DNA of 64,000 nt, taken from the NCBI GenBank assembly GCA_016218815.1, contig JACRCX010000069.1:1-64000 (forward strand). Direction: 5' to 3'. Position 1 is the first letter of the stretch; every line of letters starts with the position of its first letter. The position numbers and the translations under genes were made by a program. This stretch comes from Deltaproteobacteria bacterium. GTDB lineage: Bacteria > Myxococcota_A > Polyangia > DRWM01 > JAAZOP01. The notes beneath the pieces were generated by a model that was not told where the DNA came from, made no database searches, and saw nothing but the letters and a program-made list of their open reading frames with translations. This document shows, in pieces, positions 18,226-28,700 of the stretch.

Positions 18226-19416
18226 TCACACCAGCCCCGCCAGGAACCTCTCGTAGTCCATCACCCGCACGCGATGCTCGGGATACTCCCGGTCGAAGCC
18301 GCGGCGATCGACGAGCTGGATGTTGTGCGTCGTGCCCAACCGCGACGCGAACTTGCGCAACGCCGGCGCGGGCTCCACCTCGCCCGACTTGCACTCGACC
18401 AGCATCCAGGGACGGCGGTCCCGCACTACCAGGAAGTCCACCTCGTCCTTCTCCTTCGTGCGCACGAAGTGCAACCCGAATTCCCCCAGCGCCACGTCCG
18501 TCCAGTACTGGCAGGCCTTCAGCAGGTGCAGCGCCGTTGCGTTCTCCAGCCGCGCGCCGGGGTTCGTCACCGGCACGTAGTCGAAGAGGTACAACTTCGG
18601 CTCCGCACGCAGCGAACGGGCGATGCGCCCCGCCCAGGGCCGCAGCAGCAGGATGTGGTACAGCGCCTCGAGCACCAGCACCCAGTCGCGCACCGTCGCA
18701 TAGGCGACGCCGACCTCCTCGCGCAGGCTGTTGATCGATAGGAGGCCGCCCACCCGCTCCGGCAGCAGATCGGCCAGCACCCGCAGCGCCTGCAGGTCGT
18801 GCACGTGGCGCAGGTCGCGCAAGTCCTCCTGGACCAGCCGCTTCGTGCGCAGCCGGCTCCACCGCACGGCCTTCGCTTCGCTCCCGCCCAGGAGAGGCTC
18901 CGGAAAGCCTCCCAGCCGCAGCACGGCCTCGAACGGATACGCCGGCTGCCGATCCTGGAGGACCTCGCCGGGAGCCGGCGGGTCCCGCCGCTCGCCCACT
19001 GTGAATCCGTGCAGGCGATAGGGCAGGAACCGCCCCAGGAGCGACTCGCCGCTCCGGCGGAACACGTCGAGCCGCGCGCTGCCCGTGACGACGATCGGTA
19101 GCTCGGCCCCCCGAAGATCCCAAAGCCCCTTGAGCCGCCGCTTCCAACGTCGGTCCTTGTGGATCTCGTCGAGCAATACGGGTCCCGGACCTCGCTCGGA
19201 CACGGCGCCGATCGGGTCCCGCACCCACCGCATCCGGAATCGCTGGTCGTCCCAGGAGAACTCGTTGCCCGGCGACTCCAGCATGCCGCGCGCCATCGTC
19301 GTCTTGCCCACTTGGCGCGCACCGCTGATGAACGCCATCCTGCCCGCGGCGAGCGCGTCCGTGCGGATGGCACCGTCGAGGTACCTGGAAACGGGCGGCG
19401 GCTTGGCCTCCGGCAT
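18226..19416 (-). CDS. AAA-family ATPase with DUF4143 C-terminal domain
   Basis: 396 residues. Walker A GARQVGKTT at about residues 32-40, Walker B PVLLDEIHK, sensor-like VVTGSARLD, then a winged-helix-like DUF4143 region (LSINSLREEVGVAYATVRDWV) and a C-terminal DEVDFLVV...LVECKSG resembling the PD-(D/E)XK nuclease core. This is the common AAA_14/DUF4143 architecture, frequently single-gene and mobile; its physiological role is unsettled. The gene stands alone between a propeller remnant and a hemerythrin gene, with a 32-bp dyad 19-50 bp before its start, suggesting autoregulation or a specific recognition site. ATG at 19416. Confidence 0.92.
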   Translation of the reverse strand: MPEAKPPPVSRYLDGAIRTDALAAGRMAFISGARQVGKTTMARGMLESPGNEFSWDDQRFRMRWVRDPIGAVSERGPGPVLLDEIHKDRRWKRRLKGLWDLRGAELPIVVTGSARLDVFRRSGESLLGRFLPYRLHGFTVGERRDPPAPGEVLQDRQPAYPFEAVLRLGGFPEPLLGGSEAKAVRWSRLRTKRLVQEDLRDLRHVHDLQALRVLADLLPERVGGLLSINSLREEVGVAYATVRDWVLVLEALYHILLLRPWAGRIARSLRAEPKLYLFDYVPVTNPGARLENATALHLLKACQYWTDVALGEFGLHFVRTKEKDEVDFLVVRDRRPWMLVECKSGEVEPAPALRKFASRLGTTHNIQLVDRRGFDREYPEHRVRVMDYERFLAGLV

Positions 19417-19434
19417 GTCGCCACGCTATCACCG

Positions 19435-19466
19435 TTCTGATAAAAAGTCGCGACCGTTTATCGGAA
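19435..19466. promoter_or_regulatory. 32-bp dyad-symmetry element upstream of the DUF4143 ATPase
   Basis: Two 16-nt arms centred on 19450/19451. The left arm is TTCTGATAAAAAGTCG and the right arm CGACCGTTTATCGGAA; 13 of 16 positions pair perfectly. The core is GTCGCGAC and the wings are TTC.GATAAA. The A+T-rich wings stand out in this G+C-rich sequence and could also serve as a -10 region. Its position just ahead of the gene fits an operator. Confidence 0.55.
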
Positions 19467-19762
19467 TGGTGAGAACAGAAGGCTGGCCGCCCCGCGCCGC
19501 CTTGCTCCACGAACACGTACTCCGGACACACCTCGCGCCCGACCAGCCACGGGAAGACGAGCCCGGCGAGGGCCTCGCGGATGCAGTCCAGGAGGTCGGA
19601 CCCGCCGCCGCAGGGCCCGGCTCATCCTGATACCCCGCCCAAGCCCACGCTCCTGATGTTGCCCCCGCCGGCGACCATCGTCAGCGCCGACGACCTCCTC
19701 GCGGTGCTATGCTGACCCGCCGTGCCCGCTCGGCGGCGGGCCGGCCGAGCAGGAGGATGCCG
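19467..19762. other. Intergenic gap, no supported gene
   Basis: About 300 bp between the ATPase and hemerythrin genes. On the minus strand an open stretch (about 19500-19622) reads protein-like (SDLLDCIREALAGLVFPWLVG), but it lacks a start codon and ribosome site and may be another decayed fragment. Promoters for both divergent genes must be here. Confidence 0.4.
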
Positions 19763-20338
19763 ATGAGCCCGATCGAAGTCCTCGTCGAAGAACACCGCCT
19801 GATCACCCGCGCGTCGGAGTGCGTGGCGCGCATGATCGGCGCCGCAATGCCCGCGCGACGCCTGAAGTTCCTCCAGGCCGAGTCGGTCGTCGACTTCATC
19901 GGCAGCTACGCCGACGGCTGGCACCACGCCAAGGAAGAGCAGGAGCTGTTCCCCCGCGTCGCCGCCCGGAAACCGCCGTGGGACGTCGATCACCTCGCGG
20001 ACCTCGGCGCCGATCACCGGCGCTGCCGCGACTGCGCCCGCGAGATGCGCGAGTCGTTCCGCGAGGGCGCCCACGGCGACGCCGAGGAAACGCAGCGCTT
20101 CTGCCGCAACGCCCAGGAGTGGATCGACCTCATCCGCATGCACATCTACAAGGAGGACCGCGTCGTCTTCCCCCTCGTGGAACAGGCGCTCACCGCGGAC
20201 GACGCACACGCGCTGGAGCAGGCCTACGCGGCGCTTGCCGCCGAGCCGCGCTTCGCCGGCGTCGACGCGAAGTACCGGACCGCCGTCGAGGATCTCGAGT
20301 TCGTGTACAACATCCTGCCGACAGGCGCACGTGGGTAG
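19763..20338 (+). CDS. Hemerythrin-domain (HHE) protein
   Basis: 191 residues from the ATG at 19763. AGGAGG directly abuts an in-frame ATG at 19757, so the second ATG, six nt further, has the proper spacing. The helical bundle carries HHE-type ligands: VEEHRLITRASE, GWHHAKEEQELFP, LGADHRRCRDCAREM and MHIYKEDRVVFPLVE. Such proteins bind a diiron site and are linked to oxygen, nitric oxide or iron sensing. Ends in TGARG. It overlaps the next gene by eight nt (GTGGGTAG), so the two are translationally coupled, which suggests a shared role with that membrane protein. Confidence 0.9.
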   Translation: MSPIEVLVEEHRLITRASECVARMIGAAMPARRLKFLQAESVVDFIGSYADGWHHAKEEQELFPRVAARKPPWDVDHLADLGADHRRCRDCAREMRESFREGAHGDAEETQRFCRNAQEWIDLIRMHIYKEDRVVFPLVEQALTADDAHALEQAYAALAAEPRFAGVDAKYRTAVEDLEFVYNILPTGARG

Positions 20339-21020
20339 GTCCCGCTTCCCTCTGGCCGTCGCGCTCCTTGCCGCGACCGCCGCGAGCGCCGCCCCGCGCG
20401 CGGCCGCGGCCGACGGCTGCCCGCTGCCCGACGGCGCCGACCCCGGGCTGGCGGACGTCCCGGACGCCGCGCGACTCGAGTTCCTCCGCACGGCGCTGGC
20501 GGACGAGGCCGGTCCCGTCCGGACGTGGACCGGGCTGTGGGGCGCGGGCTACCTGATGCTGGCCACGACGCAGGTCGCCGCGGCCCCGGCCCTCCCGGCC
20601 GCGAATCGCCCCGGCCTCTGGCTCGGCGCCGGCGGCGCCGGCCTCGGCCTGGCCGTCCTGACGATCCTCCCTCTCGGCGTCCAGGAGCACGGCCCGATCC
20701 TGGACGCTTACGCCCGGGCGCTCGGCCCCGAGGCTTCGCCGTGCGCGCTGATCGCGCGCGGCGAACGTTGGCTCGAGCTTGACGCCGGGGACGAGGAGTT
20801 CGGCACGAGTTGGCTGGTCCACGTCGGCAGCGTCGTGGTCAACGCAGCCCTCGCACTCACGATCGGCTTCGCCTTCCACGACTGGCTGAGCGCGGGGATC
20901 GCCGCCGGGGTCGGGCTGGCGGTGGGCGAAACGATGGTCCTCACGCAGCCCACCGCCCTGATCGACGCCTGGGAACGCTACCGCACCGCCGGCGGGGCCG
21001 AAGCCTGGCCGAGCCGCTGA
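20331..21020 (+). CDS. Exported/multi-pass membrane protein, unknown
   Basis: 229 residues from the GTG at 20331, chosen because it overlaps the hemerythrin stop and is followed at once by a signal peptide (FPLAVALLAATAASAAPRAAAA). After it come four hydrophobic stretches at roughly residues 63-80, 86-106, 163-183 and 187-207 (for example GAGYLMLATTQVAAAPAL and WLSAGIAAGVGLAVGETMVL). No family recognised. Coupling to the hemerythrin-domain gene is the only functional clue. Confidence 0.7.
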   Translation: MGRSRFPLAVALLAATAASAAPRAAAADGCPLPDGADPGLADVPDAARLEFLRTALADEAGPVRTWTGLWGAGYLMLATTQVAAAPALPAANRPGLWLGAGGAGLGLAVLTILPLGVQEHGPILDAYARALGPEASPCALIARGERWLELDAGDEEFGTSWLVHVGSVVVNAALALTIGFAFHDWLSAGIAAGVGLAVGETMVLTQPTALIDAWERYRTAGGAEAWPSR

Positions 21021-21042
21021 GAGGCCCGCGACCACGCACGGA

Positions 21043-21125
21043 CCTTCCCCACCTCCCCAGTCGACCTCTCCCCCTCTCCTCGTCCGGTCCGGAAAAGCCC
21101 GACGCGTCGTCACGAACGGCGGGAT
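21043..21125. repeat. Dispersed approximately 85-bp element, copy A (convergent gap)
   Basis: Begins CCTTCCCCACCTCCCCAG and continues through CTCTCCTCGTCCGGTCCGG to GACGCGTCGTCACGAACGG. Read in reverse complement it matches 54286-54360 over most of its length (shared blocks GTGACGACGCG, GGCTT.TC.GGACCGGA, GGGAGAGG). A third, partial copy is at 54427-54475 in the same orientation as this one. It fills the gap between two converging genes. Confidence 0.6.
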
Positions 21126-21132
21126 TAGTACC

Positions 21133-22548
21133 TCACCGGCACAGGTCGTCCGGCCACGCCGGCGGGACGAAGGGGACGGCGGCGTCGAGCGGAACGGCCG
21201 CGCCTGAGACGTCGTCGAGAGCGAAGACCCGGGCCCCCTCCCCCACCCCCACCTGCAGCTCCTCGAACGCCGTCACGAAGAAGTAGCCCGTCTCCACGTG
21301 CTCGTCGGCCGCGACGTACTCCAGGATCAACGTCTTGCGGCCGCCCGGGCTCGTGCCGCACTCCACGCAGTAGCGCGCGAACGGATCGGCCGCCGTCGGG
21401 TCGTCCTGGACGAACTCCCCCGTCGTCCCGCGCACCAGCAGCGACCCGGGGGGCGTGGGCGTCGTCGACACGATCGGCGTCCCGGCCGGAACGGCGAGCA
21501 CCAGGCGGTCGATGCCGTCGTCGCCCCACAATGCCGGGTCCCAGCCGCCACCACCGAAGAAGTTCGGACCGAGCCAGGTCGTGGTCTGCACGTTGTCGTC
21601 GACGAACCACACGGCGACGTCGTCGCCCGCGCCTCCCATGAACCGGAAGTCGTGCGTGTTGCCGCGCAGGACGAGGAGGTCGTCGCCGTCGAGCGGATCG
21701 AGCGCGTCCGTCCGGCCGCTCTCCCCATTCCCCAGATCGACCGCGGCGCGTGAGATGTCGCGCACGAACGCCCAGTCGCTGCCTGGGCCGGTGTGGATCG
21801 TGCTCGTCATGTAGTCGAACGAGCCGTCGGTGTTCTCGCCGCACCCGGCGACGAGCAGGTCGTCGTCGCGGGCGCCGCCGGTCAGGCTGGAACCGGTGCG
21901 GAAGTCGAGCGACCAGCTCTCGCGGAACACGAGCACGTCCGGACCCTCGCCCAGGTTGCCCTCGCCGAAGCTGTGGATCGAGCCGTCCGGACCGAGATCC
22001 AGCCAGTCGGCGCCGGCCGAGCCCTCGAAGTACATCGCGGGTCCCGAGTAATCGACGGCCTCCGGGACATTGCCCACGAGGCGCCAGCCGAAGTGGCGTC
22101 CGGCGCCGTCGCGCAGCATGTCGAAGTGTCCCAGGTTGCCGTCGAAGTTGCGCCAGCTCGCCAGGTCGTCGTCCGCGTCGGTCCAGTCCCATGCACCGGG
22201 AGGGAGGATCGGCGTGGGATTCCCGCTCCGGTCCGGATGGCCGTCGAAGTACTCGTTGTCGAGCAGCCCGTCGAGCGGGAAGTCGCCGTCCGCAGGCGTC
22301 CAGCTCCCGTTCCACGACCACTCGTTGGGCGTCGGCCACTCGCCGGAGGCCGGTGCGTCCCCGCCCTCGTCCGCGACCTCCGCCGCGTCGTCCGCGGCCG
22401 TTCCGTCCTCGCCGCTCGCCGCATCGCCGTCGCCGGGGCCGGCGTCGTCCGCCGGGCCGACGTCGTCCCCGCCCGCCGCATCGCCGGCGGCACCGTCGTC
22501 CCCGCAGCCCCACACGCCGGCCAGGACAATCGCCCAAACCATTCGCAT
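21133..22548 (-). CDS. Secreted lipoprotein with Asp/Gly-rich repeats, unknown
   Basis: 471 residues. Signal peptide MRMVWAIVLAGVWGC, then a 60-residue Ala/Asp/Gly/Glu linker. The mature body has repeated short segments with Gly-Asp-Asp pairs (GGARDDDLLVAG, LDGDDLLVLRG, MGGAGDDVAVWF, WGDDGIDRLVLAV) reminiscent of parallel-beta or calcium-loop repeats of RTX type, but no strict GGxGxDxU nonapeptide, so calcium binding is only suggested. Two Cys near the C-terminus (YCVECG) and a final DDLC could form disulfides. The gene faces a convergent neighbour downstream. No recognised family. Confidence 0.78.
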   Translation of the reverse strand: MRMVWAIVLAGVWGCGDDGAAGDAAGGDDVGPADDAGPGDGDAASGEDGTAADDAAEVADEGGDAPASGEWPTPNEWSWNGSWTPADGDFPLDGLLDNEYFDGHPDRSGNPTPILPPGAWDWTDADDDLASWRNFDGNLGHFDMLRDGAGRHFGWRLVGNVPEAVDYSGPAMYFEGSAGADWLDLGPDGSIHSFGEGNLGEGPDVLVFRESWSLDFRTGSSLTGGARDDDLLVAGCGENTDGSFDYMTSTIHTGPGSDWAFVRDISRAAVDLGNGESGRTDALDPLDGDDLLVLRGNTHDFRFMGGAGDDVAVWFVDDNVQTTTWLGPNFFGGGGWDPALWGDDGIDRLVLAVPAGTPIVSTTPTPPGSLLVRGTTGEFVQDDPTAADPFARYCVECGTSPGGRKTLILEYVAADEHVETGYFFVTAFEELQVGVGEGARVFALDDVSGAAVPLDAAVPFVPPAWPDDLCR

Positions 22549-22569
22549 GATCCCCTCCCCGCTCCCGAA

Positions 22570-22634
22570 CCGCGCCCTTCAGCGCGCGGCCGCGCCGGTC
22601 ACACGCGCCGCGGGCTCAAGCCCGCGGTTCGGTT
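22570..22634. repeat. REP-like pair of 20-bp palindromes
   Basis: Two hairpins: 22570-22589, CCGCGCCCT-TC-AGCGCGCGG (one mismatch), and 22608-22627, CCGCGGGCT-CA-AGCCCGCGG (perfect). Both keep the outer CCGC/GCGG and a CT-NN-AG loop-closing core. The second is followed by GGTTCGGTTCC. Same family as the cluster at 48367-48481. Between the start of the secreted lipoprotein gene and the end of glnS. Confidence 0.75.
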
Positions 22635-22697
22635 CCAACCCCCGCTCCTCCGGACCAACAACTCGTCCCGGACGACCCACCAACAACCAACAACTTC

Positions 22698-24395
<1,698 letters not shown>

Positions 24396-24403
24396 GGGAG
24401 CGC

Positions 24404-25519
24404 CTAGAGCGGCAGGATCGTGCGTTTGCCGTTGTACAACCGCGTGTCGTACTCGCGCTCGACATCGACCAGCGCGAGCTTGCCGATGATCTCGGACAGC
24501 GGCACCGATGTGTACTTGCCGTCGAGGAACGAGACCATCCTTCCGGTCCGGCCGTTCTGGATGAGGTTGACGGCGCAGATGCCGAAGTTGCGAGCCATCC
24601 GCCGGTCGTAGGCGCAGGGGGTGCCGCCGCGCTGGAGGTGCGAGAGCACGACGGCGCGGGTCTCGAGACCCGTGGCCTTGGCGATCTCCTGGGCCAGGAC
24701 CTCGCCGACGCCGCCGAGGTTCACGTGGCCGAAGTCGTCCAGGCCGGACGTGCGCTGGATCACGCTGCCGCCCTTCGGCTTGGCGCCCTCGGCGATGATC
24801 ACGATCGAGTAGCGGATCCCGGCCTGGCGCCGTCGAGCCACCAGCGAGCAGACCTGGCCGAGGTCGTAGTCGTGCTCCGGGATGAGGATGACGTAGGCGC
24901 CCGCGGACATCCCGCCCTGCAGCGCGAGGTGCCCGGCGTGCCGGCCCATCGTCTCGACGACGAAGGTGCGGCTGTGCGAGCCGGCGGTCGTACGCAGGCG
25001 ATCGACCTCCTCCGTGATGACGTTGACCGCGGTCTCGAAGCCGATCGAGTACTCCGTGCCGGCGAGGTCGCGGTCGATCGTCTTGGGAATCCCGACCGTG
25101 GGGATCCCGCGCTCGGAGAGCTTCGCGGCGACGCTGAGCGTGTCCTCGCCGCCGATGGCCACGATGGCGTGCAGCCCGAGCCGCTCGATGTTCTTGATCA
25201 CGACGTCGCTGCGGTCGTTCTTGGGGTTGAACGGGTTGGTGCGGGACGTTCCGAGCCTCGTTCCGCCCTGCCGGTCCCACGGACGAACCTCCGCCGACGT
25301 CAAGTGCTTGAAGTACCCTTCCTCGCCGAATTCCGAGAACGGCGGCATGATGCGATCCGGATCGCCCTTCACCAGGCCCTTCCAGCCGTCCCGGATGCCG
25401 ATCACTTCGTAGGGCACCGCGCTGGTACCGGGGTCCTCGCAGGTCTTGACCAGCCACTTGATCGCCCCGTTGAGCCCGGGGCAGTCCCCGCCGCCCGTGA
25501 GGATGCCGATCTTCTTCAT
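24404..25519 (-). CDS. 6-phosphofructokinase, probably pyrophosphate-dependent
   Basis: 371 residues. Phosphorylates fructose 6-phosphate in glycolysis, reversibly if PPi is the donor. The N-terminal GGGDCPGLNGAI, substrate-binding PKTIDRDL, SIGFETAV, METMGRHAGHLAL-type and LQRGGTP motifs are clear. Two residues that separate donors point to PPi: Asp in GGEDTL, where ATP enzymes have Gly, and Lys in PKTID, where E. coli PfkA has Gly. The usual TIDND is TIDRD here, Arg replacing Asn between the two catalytic-region Asp residues, which is uncommon. ATG at 25519. The gene precedes glnS by eight nt. Confidence 0.93.
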   Translation of the reverse strand: MKKIGILTGGGDCPGLNGAIKWLVKTCEDPGTSAVPYEVIGIRDGWKGLVKGDPDRIMPPFSEFGEEGYFKHLTSAEVRPWDRQGGTRLGTSRTNPFNPKNDRSDVVIKNIERLGLHAIVAIGGEDTLSVAAKLSERGIPTVGIPKTIDRDLAGTEYSIGFETAVNVITEEVDRLRTTAGSHSRTFVVETMGRHAGHLALQGGMSAGAYVILIPEHDYDLGQVCSLVARRRQAGIRYSIVIIAEGAKPKGGSVIQRTSGLDDFGHVNLGGVGEVLAQEIAKATGLETRAVVLSHLQRGGTPCAYDRRMARNFGICAVNLIQNGRTGRMVSFLDGKYTSVPLSEIIGKLALVDVEREYDTRLYNGKRTILPL

Positions 25520-25759
25520 CGCGTCGCTCCTTCGCTTTCCGTCCCCCAATCCCCCGACGCACCTTCCGGTGCGTTTCGGGCGCGAAGGATAGCCGCGGGC
25601 GAGGGTTGCGGGCAAGCGTGGGTCGAGTTGGGGCAGGAGTTGCCCGGCGACCGGGCCGCATCGTAGACTCCGGCCGCCGAGGAGCGGAGCGGGTGCGTTC
25701 GGGGCCGGCACGAGGTTTCGACGGGGCCCACGCTCCACCATCGGGGAGGGGTGAGGACC
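25520..25759. other. Divergent gap with a hairpin
   Basis: About 240 bp between the phosphofructokinase and MopE-like genes, which diverge. A perfect 7-bp stem hairpin, ACGCACC-TTCC-GGTGCGT, lies at 25557-25574 and is followed by TTTC on the plus strand. It could be a weak terminator or a 5' leader structure for the minus-strand gene. No gene or tRNA was found; the ribosome site GGGGAGGGG lies before the plus-strand start. Confidence 0.35.
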
Positions 25760-28700
25760 ATGAGCATCTCCTGGCGTCGTTTCGCGACGACGATGGTCGC
25801 GGCCGTGCTCGCAAGCGGCTGCAGCGTGATGGGGTTCTTCGACGAGACCCCGGCGGAGGGATGCCGGCCGGGCGAGGAACGCTCGACCGCCCATAGCTGC
25901 GGCGTCTGCGACCAGGGCACCACCGTCGACATCTGCAACGACGAGGGCGTCTTCGAGTTCGCCCGCTGCGCGAACCTCGACCTCGACGCCGACGGCGACG
26001 GCGTGCCCAACGCCGCCTGCGAGGATCTTGCGGGGGGCTGCTGCACGGAAGAGCGTGACTGCAACGACGGCGACCCGGCGCTCGGGGTCGTCCCGGCCGG
26101 CGGGTGCGGGTGGCTCAACGGTACCCCCGACGAGGAGCAGTGCACGACGGCCTGCGGAACTCCGGGGACCCACGAATGCACGGCGGCCTGCACCTGGGGT
26201 GCCTGCGCGGCGACCGCGACCACCGACGACTGCGACGACGTGGACGACGACTGCGACACGGCGACCGACGAGGATGTCGCGTGCCGGGCGGGCGAAGAGG
26301 TGTCGTGCCGCACGTCGTGCGACCTTCCGGCGGCGCGCACGGGCCGCGGGACGTGCACCGCGGAATGCACGGAACCCTCGGAGGCCGACTGCACTCCGCC
26401 GCTCGAGGCGTGCGACGGGCGGGACAACGACTGCGACACGGCGACCGACAACGGCTTCCCCTGCGTCCAGGGGACCACCATGAGCTGCAACACGAGCTGC
26501 GGGGGCGAGTTCGGCACCGGCCGATGCTCGATCGACTGCCTGATGCCCGCCCCGGGCGACTGCACGCCCCCGCCGGAGATGTGCAACGGCGTGGACGACG
26601 ACTGCGACACCGCGCCGGACAACGGCTTCGCCTGCATCCAGGGCCACCTCGAGGAGTGCGAAACGAGCTGCGACAGCACCGGCACCGGCGTCTGCACCTC
26701 CACCTGCGGCATCCCCGGCCCCTCCGACTGCACCCCGCCCGGCGAGGCGTGCCTGGACGGTGCCGACAACGACTGCGACACGCTCACCGACGAGCTGGAG
26801 GCGGGGCAGTGCACGCCCGGCGCCCCCGTCGCCTGCCGCACGTCGTGCGACGGAGCGGCGCCCGCGCCGATGACCGGCTCCGGCACCTGCACCGCCCTCT
26901 GCCAGCCGCCGCTTCCCGCCGACTGCACCCCGCCGGCGGAAACGTGCAACGGGCGCGACGACGATTGCGACACCGTGCTCGACGAGGGCTTCGACTGCGT
27001 CGCCGGGGCCCCCGGGACCTCGTGCACCACGACCTGCACGACGACCGGCACGGGAACCTGCACCGCGTCCTGCCAACTCCCCGCGCCGGCCGACTGCACG
27101 CCTCCCGCGGAGGTGTGCAACGGCATCGACGACAACTGCACGGGCGGCTGCGACGAGCCGGGCTGCTGCCGCGGCTCGGATCGGTCGTGCACCACGTCGT
27201 GCGGCTCGACCGGCACCGAACACTGCTCCACCGCCTGCTCGTGGGAGGGCTGCGTGGCGCCCCCCGAGACGTGCAACGGCGACGACGACGACTGCGACAC
27301 CGTCGCCGACGAAGGCTACGACTGCATCGCCGGCGACACGGTCGCCTGCACCACGGCCTGCGGCACGACGGGGACCGGTGCATGCACGGCCGCGTGCGAA
27401 TTCCCGGCGGGCGCGGACTGCTTCGGCGGCACCGAGTCGTGCAACGCGCTGGACGACAACTGCAACGGGAGCACCGACGAGGGCTTCGCCTGCGTGCAAG
27501 GGCGGTCGACGACCTGCACGACGACCTGCGGCTCGACCGGCACCGGCACCTGCACCGCCGCCTGCGACCTGCCGGCCGGCGCCGCCTGCACCGCACCCCC
27601 CGAGATCTGCAACGGCGACGACGACGACTGCGACGGGACGACCGACGACGGCTTCGCCTGCGTCGTCGGTCGCACCGTGCCCTGCACGACCACGTGCGGC
27701 ACCACGGGCTCCGGCACCTGCACCGCGGCCTGCGCCGTCCCGGGGCCGGCGTCCTGCACCGCGCCGGTGGAGACGTGCAACGGGCTCAACGACGACTGCG
27801 CGGGAGGGTGCGACGACGGCTTCCCGTGCTGCGCCGGTTCCGTCGTGTCCTGCACGACGAGCTGCGGCTCGACCGGCACGGGCACCTGCTCCGGCTCGTG
27901 CGCGGTCCCCGCCGGCGCCGCCTGCGCCGCCCCGGCGGAGTCCTGCAACGGCGCCGACGACGACTGCGACACCGTGCCCGACAACGGCTTCGCGTGCGTC
28001 CTCGGCACCGGCGTCGCCTGCACCACGTCCTGCGGCACGACCGGCACCGGCACGTGCACCGGCGCCTGCGGCATCCCTGCACCCGCGAGCTGCACGGCGC
28101 CCGCCGAGACGTGCAACGGCGCCGACGACGACTGCGACACCGTCGCGGACGACGGCTTCCCGCTCCCGGCAGCCCCCAATCCCACCTGGCCCGGGAACTG
28201 CGCCCGCACCGGCAGCCACCTGGCCCCGGGCGCGCGCCGCCCGACGTTCCGCTGGCTCGCCGTCGCGGCCGGCTCCTGCGGGGCCATCACCTACGACCTC
28301 CAGGTCGATGACTCGTGCACCACTCCGGGCTTCGCGTCCTGCACGTTCCCGTCGCCCGCGGTGAACGCGACGGCTCTGGCGACCGCGTCCTACCGGCCGG
28401 CTGCCGATCTCGCGATCAACACCGCGAGCCGCCCCTTCGGCACGCGCTTCTACTGGCGCGTCCGCGCCTGCGACCCGTTCCGCTGCGGCGCCTGGAGCCC
28501 CGTGCGCTACGTCGACGTCGGACGCGCACCGAACGACTTCGACGGCGACGGCTACTCCGACCTGCTGGTCGGCGCCCCGCGCGAGGGAGTGAATGCTCCC
28601 GGCCGGGTCCGCCTGTTCCTCGGCGGCGCCCCGCCGGACGCGACCGCGGACGCGACGATGGACGGCACCGCACCGGGTGCGGGTTTCGGCGACTTCCTGG

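Noticed and set aside
19500..19622. Protein-like minus-strand stretch (LLDCIREALAGLVFPWLVG)
   Set aside because: No start codon, ribosome site or domain; listed only as part of a gap
25715..25741. TTTCGACGGGG...GCTCCACCA string resembling tmRNA or tRNA 3' features
   Set aside because: No pairing acceptor stem or T-arm could be made
26220..28170. Repeat array considered as CRISPR
   Set aside because: Units are in frame, code for Cys-rich modules, and have no identical direct repeats with spacers
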